From Candidatus Sumerlaeota bacterium (lineage in GTDB: Bacteria > Sumerlaeota > Sumerlaeia > MWCT01): 11,600 nucleotides of DNA. Position numbers and translations under genes: made by a program. Every line of letters starts with the position of its first letter. Positions within the stretch are counted from its first letter, which is position 1. This document shows, one piece after another, positions 5,587-11,209 of this stretch. The stretch lies in assembly GCA_026398545.1 (NCBI GenBank), contig JAPLSR010000054.1, positions 1-11,600 on the forward strand. Reading direction: 5' to 3'. A model generated the notes under the pieces. That model had not been told where the DNA came from and searched no databases. It saw only the letters and a program-made list of their open reading frames with translations.

Positions 5587-5868
5587 TCACCCTGCCTTGA
5601 ATGGGAGGAGGGCGATATTTCTTGCGCGTTTGATGGCACGAGTGAGCATCCTCTGATGATGTGCGCAGGTGCCTGTGATACGGCGGGGCAGGATTTTCCC
5701 CTGTTCCGTGACAAACCTGCGAATCCGCTTGATGTCCTTATAGTCAATCACTTCCATCTTTTCCACGCAAAAGGAACAGACCTTTCGCTTTAGGAATCGC
5801 CTCCCGCGTTGATCCGCCTGAGGCGAATGTCCGCCTGAGGGAGTTCTGGTTTCAGGTGTTCTTTCCAT
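5587..5868 (-). CDS. rpsR: 30S ribosomal protein bS18 with repeat-derived N-terminus
   Basis: The protein has 93 residues. The core (about 28-90) shows CSFC at 31-34 and CAHH at 68-71, giving a Cys-Cys-Cys-His zinc set as in the zinc-binding (C+) form, plus DYKDIKRIRRFVTEQGKILPRR, the standard S18 16S rRNA-binding helix region. The N-terminal extension MERTPETRTPSGGHSPQADQ is longer than needed; residues about 9-20 are encoded by two family A palindromes (5813-5843). The ATG at 5868 has GGTGA/AAGAG-like sequence upstream. It is the last gene of rpsF-ssb-rpsR; rplI, which often follows, is not here. S18 binds next to S6 on the platform of the small subunit. Confidence 0.95.
   Translation of the reverse strand: MERTPETRTPSGGHSPQADQRGRRFLKRKVCSFCVEKMEVIDYKDIKRIRRFVTEQGKILPRRITGTCAHHQRMLTRAIKRARNIALLPFKAG
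5813..5843. repeat. Two family A palindromes inside rpsR
   Basis: TCCGCCTGAGGCGAA (5813-5827) and TCCGCCTGAGGGAG (5830-5843) lie in tandem. On the coding (minus) strand both read in the TCA orientation, one as PSGGH and the other, shifted by a frame, as SPQAD. Confidence 0.75.
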
Positions 5869-5873
5869 CTCTT

Positions 5874-5907
5874 GTCACCGACGCTCCATAGCTCTGGCGA
5901 CGGAGCG
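5874..5907 (-). repeat. Family B element, copy 4
   Basis: On the minus strand: CGCTCC-GTCGCC-(8)-GGAGCG-TC-GGTGAC. The A pair is perfect and extends by one A-T pair; B has one G-T wobble. It occupies the gap between ssb and rpsR and ends five bases before the rpsR start, so pairing of B' could affect translation initiation. Confidence 0.85.
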
Positions 5908-5925
5908 TGGCATTTCCCCTTTCTT

Positions 5926-5940
5926 TCCGCCCGAGGCGGA
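5926..5940. repeat. Family A palindrome after ssb
   Basis: TCCGCCCGAGGCGGA, one change from perfect. It starts one base after the ssb stop codon on the minus strand. Confidence 0.7.
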
Positions 5941-5941
5941 T

Positions 5942-6418
5942 TCAAAATGGCAGGTCATCGTCAGTTGTGATAGGCTCCCCTTTGTCCGCCTGCGGTCTGC
6001 CTGCGGGGGGTTGTGGACCCTGTTCTCCGCCTGAAGCGGATGCGGATGGACCTATATCCGCAGGCTCCTCGGCAGTCCGTTCGACCGGACGTGCATCCGC
6101 AAACTGGATGCGGTCTGCCTGCACCTTTATACGAGAACGTTTGACGCCGTCCTTACCTTCCCATGCATCCGTTTGCAGGCGTCCCTCCACAAAGACCCGT
6201 CGACCTTTCTTGAGCCAGTCTTTGCAAAAATCAGCCAGCCGGTTCCAGCTCACCACCTGGATGAAGAGGGTATCTTCCTGGGGTTGCCCATCGCGGTCCT
6301 TATAGCGGCGGTTCACGGCAAGACCGAATTCTGCCACCGGTGTTCCGGACGAAAGGGAACGAACTTCGGGGTCCTGTGTCAGGTTTCCTATCAAAAAGAC
6401 CTTGTTTAGCTCCAGCAT
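5942..6418 (-). CDS. ssb: Single-stranded DNA-binding protein
   Basis: The protein is 158 residues from the ATG at 6418, which has GGAGG eight bases upstream; a TTG two codons earlier (6424) lies too close to that site. Residues 1-108 form the OB fold (NKVFLIGNLTQDPEVR, VVSWNRLADFCKDWLKKGRRVFVEGRL, RIKVQADRIQF). The acidic tip DDDLPF at the end is the conserved partner-binding motif that recruits replication and repair proteins. The linker (about 112-150) is low complexity and contains SASASGGE and PPAGRPQADK segments encoded by family A-type palindromes (6026-6040; 5985-5997). It lies 15 bases after rpsF and 73 bases before rpsR, the usual S6-SSB-S18 order. Confidence 0.96.
   Translation of the reverse strand: MLELNKVFLIGNLTQDPEVRSLSSGTPVAEFGLAVNRRYKDRDGQPQEDTLFIQVVSWNRLADFCKDWLKKGRRVFVEGRLQTDAWEGKDGVKRSRIKVQADRIQFADARPVERTAEEPADIGPSASASGGEQGPQPPAGRPQADKGEPITTDDDLPF
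6026..6040. repeat. Family A palindrome inside the ssb linker
   Basis: TCCGCCTGAAGCGGA, one change from perfect. On the coding strand it reads S-A-S-G-G in the TCA orientation. A related half copy, TCCGCCTGCGGTC, lies at 5985-5997 in the same linker. Confidence 0.7.
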
Positions 6419-6433
6419 TGGCAATTCCTCCCT

Positions 6434-6988
6434 TTAAGAACCCGTCTGTGCCTCGGCAGTGTCTCCGCCTGAGACGGATGGTGAGTCGGCGGGTTTTTCT
6501 GATGGAGCCGCCTCCACTTTTACGACAACAGGGGTGGGTTCATCTTCAGCAGGTTTCAACTCTGTCATGGCGGGTTGAGGGGATATGGATTGCGAACTGG
6601 GGGCTGATTTTTCCTCCGCAGGGGCTTCCTTCACCTTATCCGCCTCTCCCTGCCCCCCCGCCTCACCAGATGGAGCCTTGGCTTCAACGGGTTTGACCTT
6701 GATTTCATGGTTAATTATGTGACGGAGGATTTTTTCCTCAATGTGGCAGAAGCGGTCAAGCTCCTGGATGACCTTTAGTCCGGCATTAGTGCTGAAATAG
6801 AAGACCGTATAATAACCCTCCCGACACCTTTTAATCTCATATGCAAGGTGGCGCTTGCCCCAGGGGTCAATACGGCTCACCTCTCCTCCGTTTTTTGTAA
6901 TGACTTCCTGGACACGGTCTTGCAGGACCTTATTGTCATCCTCCGTCAAAAGGCCATCAAAGATGACGACACATTCATAATTGGACAC
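6434..6988 (-). CDS. rpsF: 30S ribosomal protein bS6 with long C-terminal tail
   Basis: The protein has 184 residues starting at a GTG (6988) with GGGGTGA eight bases upstream. Residues 1-98 are the S6 fold (YECVVIFDGLLTEDD, RIDPWGKRHLAYEIKRCREGYYTVFYF, ELDRFCHIEEKILRHIINHEI), which pairs with S18 on the 30S platform. Residues 99-184 are an extended tail rich in E, K, P, A and S with no predicted fold. E. coli S6 also carries an acidic tail, modified by glutamylation, but a much shorter one. Near the end, SVSGGD is encoded by a family A palindrome (6464-6478). It is 31 bases after pth. Confidence 0.95.
   Translation of the reverse strand: MSNYECVVIFDGLLTEDDNKVLQDRVQEVITKNGGEVSRIDPWGKRHLAYEIKRCREGYYTVFYFSTNAGLKVIQELDRFCHIEEKILRHIINHEIKVKPVEAKAPSGEAGGQGEADKVKEAPAEEKSAPSSQSISPQPAMTELKPAEDEPTPVVVKVEAAPSEKPADSPSVSGGDTAEAQTGS
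6464..6478. repeat. Family A palindrome inside the rpsF tail
   Basis: TCCGCCTGAGACGGA, one change from perfect, read on the coding strand as S-V-S-G-G in the TCA orientation. Confidence 0.7.
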
Positions 6989-7013
6989 GCGATTTCACCC
7001 CCCTTCGGGTTAA

Positions 7014-7024
7014 TCCGCCTCAGG
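7014..7024. repeat. Partial family A copy supplying the pth stop
   Basis: TCCGCCTCAGG keeps one arm and the centre. On the minus strand it reads CCTGAGGCGGA; its TGA (7022-7020) is the pth stop codon. It abuts family B copy 5, whose first base is position 7024. Confidence 0.6.
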
Positions 7025-7685
7025 TCTCCGACACTCCACAGCCCCGGCGACGGAGCGCGGATGTATCTGTTGCTACGAGGTCTTTCTTATTATATTTATT
7101 GGCGGCGCTCGCCACACCTTCCTTCAAATAACAAAGCACGGCGGAAGTTGCCAGTTCCTTCATCCGCCCCATAAGCAACCTTTCCTCACCCCGCAGTGGA
7201 GTGAGGACATATCTTACCAAGTCGTCTTCCTCAACCCCCACCTGTCGCTTGCGCGCCATAGATTCAGCGACGGCGCGCGGCATAACGCCAATCCGCAACC
7301 GGGCAAAGGCATTTGTCCCCAGCACCTTGATGATAGATAAAAGTCCCTTGTGTCCGCCATGACTCCCGCCTTCCCTTATCCTGAGCCGCCCCATAGGAAG
7401 GTTGGTATCATCAGAGATAACAAGAAGTTCTTTCAAGTCAACAGGGTGATAGCGGAGAAAGGAACTGACTGCCTCGCCGCTCAAGTTCATATATGTAGTT
7501 GGCTTCAGCAGTGCCGCATCTATCCCTTCCAGCATCCCGCGCGCCACAAGTCCCAGGCTTCTCAGGGAAGCCCGAAACTTCAGACCGGCGCAGGCGGTCA
7601 GCATATCCACCACCTCGTAGCCGAGATTGTGAGGCGAACCATCATATCTCCGGCCCGGGTTGCCAAGACCGACAATCAGATGCAT
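7020..7685 (-). CDS. pth: Peptidyl-tRNA hydrolase with repeat-derived insertions
   Basis: The protein has 221 residues; most family members have about 190. It releases peptides from peptidyl-tRNA lost by ribosomes, recycling the tRNA. Seen: VGLGNPG (5-11, Asn9), catalytic His19 in SPHNLGYEVVD, KPTTYMN with Asn67, VISDD with Asp92 (the E. coli Asp93 position), and the SHGGHKGL loop (108-115). After RLRIGV the family normally continues with a few residues to the YVL motif; here PRAVAESMARKRQVGVEEDD intervenes. Residues about 136-147 are encoded by family B copy 6. The tail about 208-221 is family B copy 5 plus a family A stop. Both lie away from the catalytic residues in sequence. The ATG at 7685 is 14 bases after rplY. 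Confidence 0.94.
   Translation of the reverse strand: MHLIVGLGNPGRRYDGSPHNLGYEVVDMLTACAGLKFRASLRSLGLVARGMLEGIDAALLKPTTYMNLSGEAVSSFLRYHPVDLKELLVISDDTNLPMGRLRIREGGSHGGHKGLLSIIKVLGTNAFARLRIGVMPRAVAESMARKRQVGVEEDDLVRYVLTPLRGEERLLMGRMKELATSAVLCYLKEGVASAANKYNKKDLVATDTSALRRRGCGVSET
7024..7057 (-). repeat. Family B element, copy 5
   Basis: On the minus strand: CGCTCC-GTCGCC-(8)-GGAGTG-TC-GGAGAC. A has one wobble and B one mismatch, the most worn of the six. It is translated as the C-terminal ALRRRGCGVSET of Pth. Confidence 0.8.
7244..7277 (-). repeat. Family B element, copy 6
   Basis: On the minus strand: CGCGCC-GTCGCT-(8)-GGCGCG-CA-AGCGAC. Both pairs are perfect although the arm sequences differ from consensus in A/A' and B/B', so both show compensatory change. 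It is translated inside Pth as AVAESMARKR. Confidence 0.85.
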
Positions 7686-7699
7686 GGATGCCCCCGGCG

Positions 7700-8452
7700 T
7701 TACTTCTTCTCCTTTTTCTCTTTTTCCTTCTCCTTTTCCTTCTCTTTACCCTTCTCCTTTTCCTTTTCTTTCCCCTTCTCCTTCGCTTCCCCCTCCACAG
7801 CCTCTTCCTTCTTCTCGCCGATTACCTCCGGCTCCATTTCCTCCTCAGCCTTCTCACCGGGCGCTTCGGGTTCAGCCATTGCGCCTGACATCTTTGCCAT
7901 TATTACTTTAACCACAACAACCGATGAGGGGGTCAGGACTTCCATGCCATCAGGGAGTTTGAGGTCGTTTACATGAAGCGACTGGTTGAGTTCAAGATTT
8001 GTAACATCGATATCGATATGGGACGGTAGGTTTTTCGCAAGACACCGAATCTCAAGCGTTCTGAGGGAGTGGTCAAGAATGCCTCCCGTCTTGACGCCCT
8101 TGCTCTCACCTAAGGAATGAATCGGAACGGAAAAGTGGAGTTTCTGGCTCTCATCAATTCTCAGTAAATCCGCATGGAGCATTTTCCCACTCACGGGGTC
8201 GCGCTGGATGTCGCGTAAAAAGACCCGGTGTTTTCCTTCCTGACCGGCAATGGTGAGGTCAATCAACACATTATCGCCCCCGACCTGGCGGAGACCCTTT
8301 TCAAAGGACTTTTCGTCCACTACGAGATTTATGGACTTTTCCAATTTGTGACCATAAAGGACGACCGGAATCTGTTTGAGTGCGCGAATCTGGCGTCCTG
8401 TGTTGCCTCCGGTTTTCGCCCGCGCTCTTGCTTCAACCTGCAGTACCTCCAT
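7700..8452 (-). CDS. rplY: 50S ribosomal protein bL25 (CTC/TL5 form)
   Basis: The protein has 250 residues. Residues 1-95 are the L25 5S rRNA-binding domain (VEARARAKTGGNTGRQIRALKQIPVVLYGH, RVFLRDIQRDPVSGKMLHADLLRID). Residues about 100-190 are the C-terminal CTC/TL5 beta domain (FSVPIHSLGESKGVKTGGILDH). Residues about 190-250 are a tail that ends in an almost pure Lys/Glu/Gly run encoded by a short tandem repeat. Many CTC proteins have acidic tails; the long K/E alternation is unusual. The ATG at 8452 has GGAGG 11 bases upstream behind an A-rich spacer. A 150-base gap separates it from prs; gene order prs-rplY-pth is widely conserved. Confidence 0.95.
   Translation of the reverse strand: MEVLQVEARARAKTGGNTGRQIRALKQIPVVLYGHKLEKSINLVVDEKSFEKGLRQVGGDNVLIDLTIAGQEGKHRVFLRDIQRDPVSGKMLHADLLRIDESQKLHFSVPIHSLGESKGVKTGGILDHSLRTLEIRCLAKNLPSHIDIDVTNLELNQSLHVNDLKLPDGMEVLTPSSVVVVKVIMAKMSGAMAEPEAPGEKAEEEMEPEVIGEKKEEAVEGEAKEKGKEKEKEKGKEKEKEKEKEKKEKK
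7703..7790. repeat. Low-complexity tandem repeat encoding a Lys/Glu tail
   Basis: On the coding strand the tract is imperfect units like AAGGAG/AAAGAG with a 6-base period and occasional GGG, giving KEKGKEKEKEK-type repeats. It is pure purine on the minus strand over most of its length, so slippage and length variation are expected. Confidence 0.85.
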
Positions 8453-8602
8453 CTTTTTTTATTCCTCCATTCTTAAAAAACTGCACAAACTGCCACTCCA
8501 TTACAAAAACAGGAAAAACAGGTGAAGCCTCGCCATGCCTCCTGTCAACCTTTATTTTGCATCCCTGCAGTTGTTGAATACCGGGCGAGTTCCCTCTTCC
8601 CG
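8453..8602. other. Intergenic gap between prs and rplY
   Basis: This 150-base gap lies within the operon-like cluster. On the minus strand TTGACA (about 8542-8537) could be a -35 box, but no good -10 follows at 16-18 bases. No clear terminator is visible, so read-through from prs is plausible. Confidence 0.5.
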
Positions 8603-9544
8603 TCAATCAAACAGTGCGCTCACTGATTGATAATTATGGATTCTGATAATCGCCTCACCGATGAGCGGCGCCACGGTGATGATTTCAATCTTGCCGCCGA
8701 ATTCCTCCACCTCCTGTGGAATGGTGTTAGTCACAATCACCTTTTTGATGGGGGCGGCGATAATTCTCTCCTTTGCCGTACCGGAAAAGACAGGGTGGGT
8801 GCAGCAGGCATAAATATCCCTCGCCCCCTGTTCAACAAGCGCCTTCGCCCCATTGACAATCGTCCCAGCCGTGTCAATCATATCATCAAAGAGAAAGACA
8901 TTTTTCCCCTTGATATCCCCGATGATGTTCATCACCTCCGCCACATTGGGCGTCGGACGTCTCTTATCAATGATTGCAAGGGGTGCGCCCAGGCGGTCGG
9001 CATAGGCTCGCGCCATCTTGACATTCCCCACATCCGGCGAGACCACAATAAAGTTATCCAGGTTCAGCGCTTTACAGTATTTGAGGAGATATGGCCAGGC
9101 ATACAGATGGTCGACGGGGATGTCAAAAAAGCCCTGCAGTTGATTGGCATGCAGGTCTAATGCGATTACCCGGTCAGCGCCTGCCGTGGTTATCATATTT
9201 GCCACAAGCTTTGCCGAAAGCGCCACCCGCCCCTGGTCTTTCCTGTCCTGGCGGGCGTAACCGAAATAGGGAATGACGGCATTGATGCGCGCCGCCGATG
9301 CCCGCTTCAGTGCGTCAATCAGAAGCAAAAGCTCCATCAGGTGGTCATTCGTGGGTGTATGGGTGGACTGAATGACAAAGACATCCGCACCGCGGACATT
9401 CTCTGTAATCTTCACCCAGGTCTCACTATCTGAGAAGCTCCGAATCTCTGAGCCGGCGAGGGGGATGTGCAGATAGTCACAGATTTCTTTTGCGAGTTCC
9501 CTGCTGGCGCTCCCGCTTACCACAACAAGTCTTTCATCAATCAT
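8603..9544 (-). CDS. prs: Ribose-phosphate pyrophosphokinase
   Basis: The protein has 313 residues, the normal class I length. It makes PRPP from ribose 5-phosphate and ATP for purine, pyrimidine, NAD, histidine and tryptophan synthesis. Seen: SGSAS and SFSDSE near the N-terminus, YFGYARQDRK (93-102), metal-binding region DLHANQLQGFFD (130-141, His132), catalytic Lys194 in DKRRPTPN, and the PRPP loop FDDMIDTAGT (219-228). The end IHNYQSVSALFD is typical. The ATG at 9544 has only a weak GAGA upstream. It lies 80 bases downstream of tRNA-Gln and may be transcribed with it from the promoter at 9752-9781. Confidence 0.97.
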   Translation of the reverse strand: MIDERLVVVSGSASRELAKEICDYLHIPLAGSEIRSFSDSETWVKITENVRGADVFVIQSTHTPTNDHLMELLLLIDALKRASAARINAVIPYFGYARQDRKDQGRVALSAKLVANMITTAGADRVIALDLHANQLQGFFDIPVDHLYAWPYLLKYCKALNLDNFIVVSPDVGNVKMARAYADRLGAPLAIIDKRRPTPNVAEVMNIIGDIKGKNVFLFDDMIDTAGTIVNGAKALVEQGARDIYACCTHPVFSGTAKERIIAAPIKKVIVTNTIPQEVEEFGGKIEIITVAPLIGEAIIRIHNYQSVSALFD

Positions 9545-9624
9545 GGCGGTTATATCTCACAGATACTAACATTTATGGGGCGGCGCCGCCACATCGGACG
9601 GCAGACGCCCGCTCCTTCACAAAA

Positions 9625-9700
9625 TGGCTGGGGGTGAAGGATTCGAACCTTCGCATACGGGCTCCAAAGGCCCGTGCCTTAGCCGCTTGGCGAACCCCCA
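9625..9700 (-). tRNA. tRNA-Gln (anticodon TTG)
   Basis: On the minus strand a full cloverleaf of 73 bases plus an encoded CCA can be drawn. The acceptor stem is TGGGGGT/ACCCCCA with discriminator G; the D arm is GCCAAGCGGCTAAGGC; the anticodon stem is CGGGC/GCCCG with loop CTTTGGA (anticodon TTG). The variable loop has 5 bases, and the T arm is GAAGG-TTCGAAT-CCTTC. It sits between the methylthiotransferase gene and prs; tRNA-Gln just before prs is a known arrangement in several bacterial groups. Confidence 0.96.
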
Positions 9701-9751
9701 GCAAAAATTGCGCTTCTTTCGGAATTTCACCTGATAAACATTCAGATTTTT

Positions 9752-9781
9752 TAGATACTCCCCAGCCTTCTGCATCGTCAA
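9752..9781 (-). promoter_or_regulatory. Candidate sigma70 promoter for tRNA-Gln and prs
   Basis: On the minus strand TTGACG (9781-9776) and TATCTA (9757-9752) are separated by 18 bases. The start would fall near 9745, about 45 bases upstream of the mature tRNA 5' end. It is the best promoter-like match in the 137-base gap after the methylthiotransferase gene. Confidence 0.5.
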
Positions 9782-9837
9782 TTGTTTTTTGCCCTGAATT
9801 CGCACCGTTCAATGCCACTGTGAGCCGTGAATACCAA

Positions 9838-11166
9838 TTACTCCACGGGTTCCGCAATAAGATGATATATGGTTGCCTGGCGCACCTCAACCTCGCAAAA
9901 GTCGCCGGGCTTGAGTCGGGCAGTCTCCTCCGGCGCCCTGCCGGCAAGATTAATAACTATGGATTTGTAATAATCATTCCGTGTGATAACACTGCCATCC
10001 CTCTTGCAGACGTCAATAAGGACACGGCAACGCTCACCAATCCAACGGCGGTTTTTCTCAAGCGAGATGCGCTCAACAAGTTCTGTCAGGCGACGTGAGC
10101 GCTCTGAAATGACCGCCTGCGGGTGCTGGGGCATCAGGGCGGCGGGGGTGCCGGGGCGCGGACTGTATCTTGACCGATTTATCACGGCTGGGCGTATCTT
10201 TTCCAGGACGTTCAGGGTCTGCTGGAAATCATCCTCTGTCTCCCCGGGGAGCCCCGCAATCACGTCCGTTGCAATGCTGAAGTCGGGGTCGTGGGCGTAA
10301 AAAGATTCACAGATGCGCAGAAACTCATCCACCGTATAGTTGCGGTTCATGGCTCTGAGCACGCGGTTGCTCCCGCTCTGGAGCGGGAGGTGAAGGAAGC
10401 GGAAGAGGCGGCGGTCAGCGAAGAGTTCCAGAAGCGGCGCTGTAAATTGCGCCACATGGTTTGGGTTTGCCATGCCAAGGCGGATGCGAAACTCCCCGGG
10501 GATGGCAAGGACGGCGCTGAGGAGGTCAGGCAGGGAGCTTTCCAGGTCAAGCCCCCATGCGCCCGTATCCTGCGCCGTCAGCCAGATTTCTCTCACGCCC
10601 TCCTCAAGCGCCTTCCGGGCGTGATGGACAATATCCCCCGCCGGATAGGATTTCAGCTCGCCGCGTGCGGCGCGGGTCTGACAATAGGCGCAGGCGCCAA
10701 GGCACCCGCGGGCGATGGGCAGTATCTCGATAACCGGGTTCCGGCGACGGATGGGGAGATTAAGACGCGGCACAGGATGGAGCGGTTCGAGGCGATGAGG
10801 CGTTTCACCGCGCAGGACTGCCTCTGCCACCTCGGCAACCTCCCCGACGGCGTCCGCACCAAGTATGGCGTGGTTCGCAAGGTGCGGGTCATCCGGCATT
10901 GCCCTTGGGATGCAACCAGCGATGAGCAGGGCGGGAGACTTCCCCTCGCCTTTTTGTCGTTGCAGATTCTCATAGAAGGAGAGGCGGTTCAGGAAATTAT
11001 AATATGTGCGGTCCTTGACGGTGCATGTATTAAGGATGATAATATCGGCGGATTCGGGGGTCTCCGCACGCAGAAAGTCCGCCTCCTCCAGACGTCCCTC
11101 CATATATTCAGAGTCGGAAAAGTTCAGACTGCAACCATGCGTTTCAATAAAATACCGATGTGTCAT
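9838..11166 (-). CDS. Archaeal/eukaryotic-type tRNA t6A methylthiotransferase (e-MtaB-like)
   Basis: This is a 442-residue radical-SAM enzyme of the MiaB/MtaB/RimO family. The N-terminal UPF0004 domain carries Cys12, Cys48 and Cys85 for the auxiliary Fe-S cluster. The radical-SAM motif is Cys155-xxx-Cys159-xx-Cys162 (GCLGACAYC). The C-terminal part (about 375-440) fits a TRAM RNA-binding domain. Motifs IETHGCSLNFSDSEYMEG, NTCTVKDRT, EIWLTAQDTGAWGLD, GMANPNHV, FLHLPLQSGSNRVLRAMNR and SRYSPRPGTPAA resemble archaeal e-MtaB and human CDKAL1 more than bacterial MtaB or MiaB. Members convert t6A37 to ms2t6A37 in tRNA. The start at 11166 has a weak ribosome site. It lies 43 bases after the DcyD-like gene and may be co-transcribed with it. 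Confidence 0.85.
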   Translation of the reverse strand: MTHRYFIETHGCSLNFSDSEYMEGRLEEADFLRAETPESADIIILNTCTVKDRTYYNFLNRLSFYENLQRQKGEGKSPALLIAGCIPRAMPDDPHLANHAILGADAVGEVAEVAEAVLRGETPHRLEPLHPVPRLNLPIRRRNPVIEILPIARGCLGACAYCQTRAARGELKSYPAGDIVHHARKALEEGVREIWLTAQDTGAWGLDLESSLPDLLSAVLAIPGEFRIRLGMANPNHVAQFTAPLLELFADRRLFRFLHLPLQSGSNRVLRAMNRNYTVDEFLRICESFYAHDPDFSIATDVIAGLPGETEDDFQQTLNVLEKIRPAVINRSRYSPRPGTPAALMPQHPQAVISERSRRLTELVERISLEKNRRWIGERCRVLIDVCKRDGSVITRNDYYKSIVINLAGRAPEETARLKPGDFCEVEVRQATIYHLIAEPVE

Positions 11167-11209
11167 CTTCGGATACTTTTTATAATGACATTAAAAAACA
11201 ACCGGGGAA

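Noticed and set aside
6419..6424. TTG start two codons upstream for ssb
   Set aside because: It is only two bases from the GGAGG; the ATG at 6418 has proper spacing and gives the usual SSB N-terminus.
7703..7790. CRISPR-like or triplet-repeat array
   Set aside because: The repeat lies in frame at the end of rplY with a 6-base period and no spacers.
9617..9805. 62-residue open frame on the minus strand
   Set aside because: It runs through the whole tRNA-Gln gene and has no recognisable protein character.
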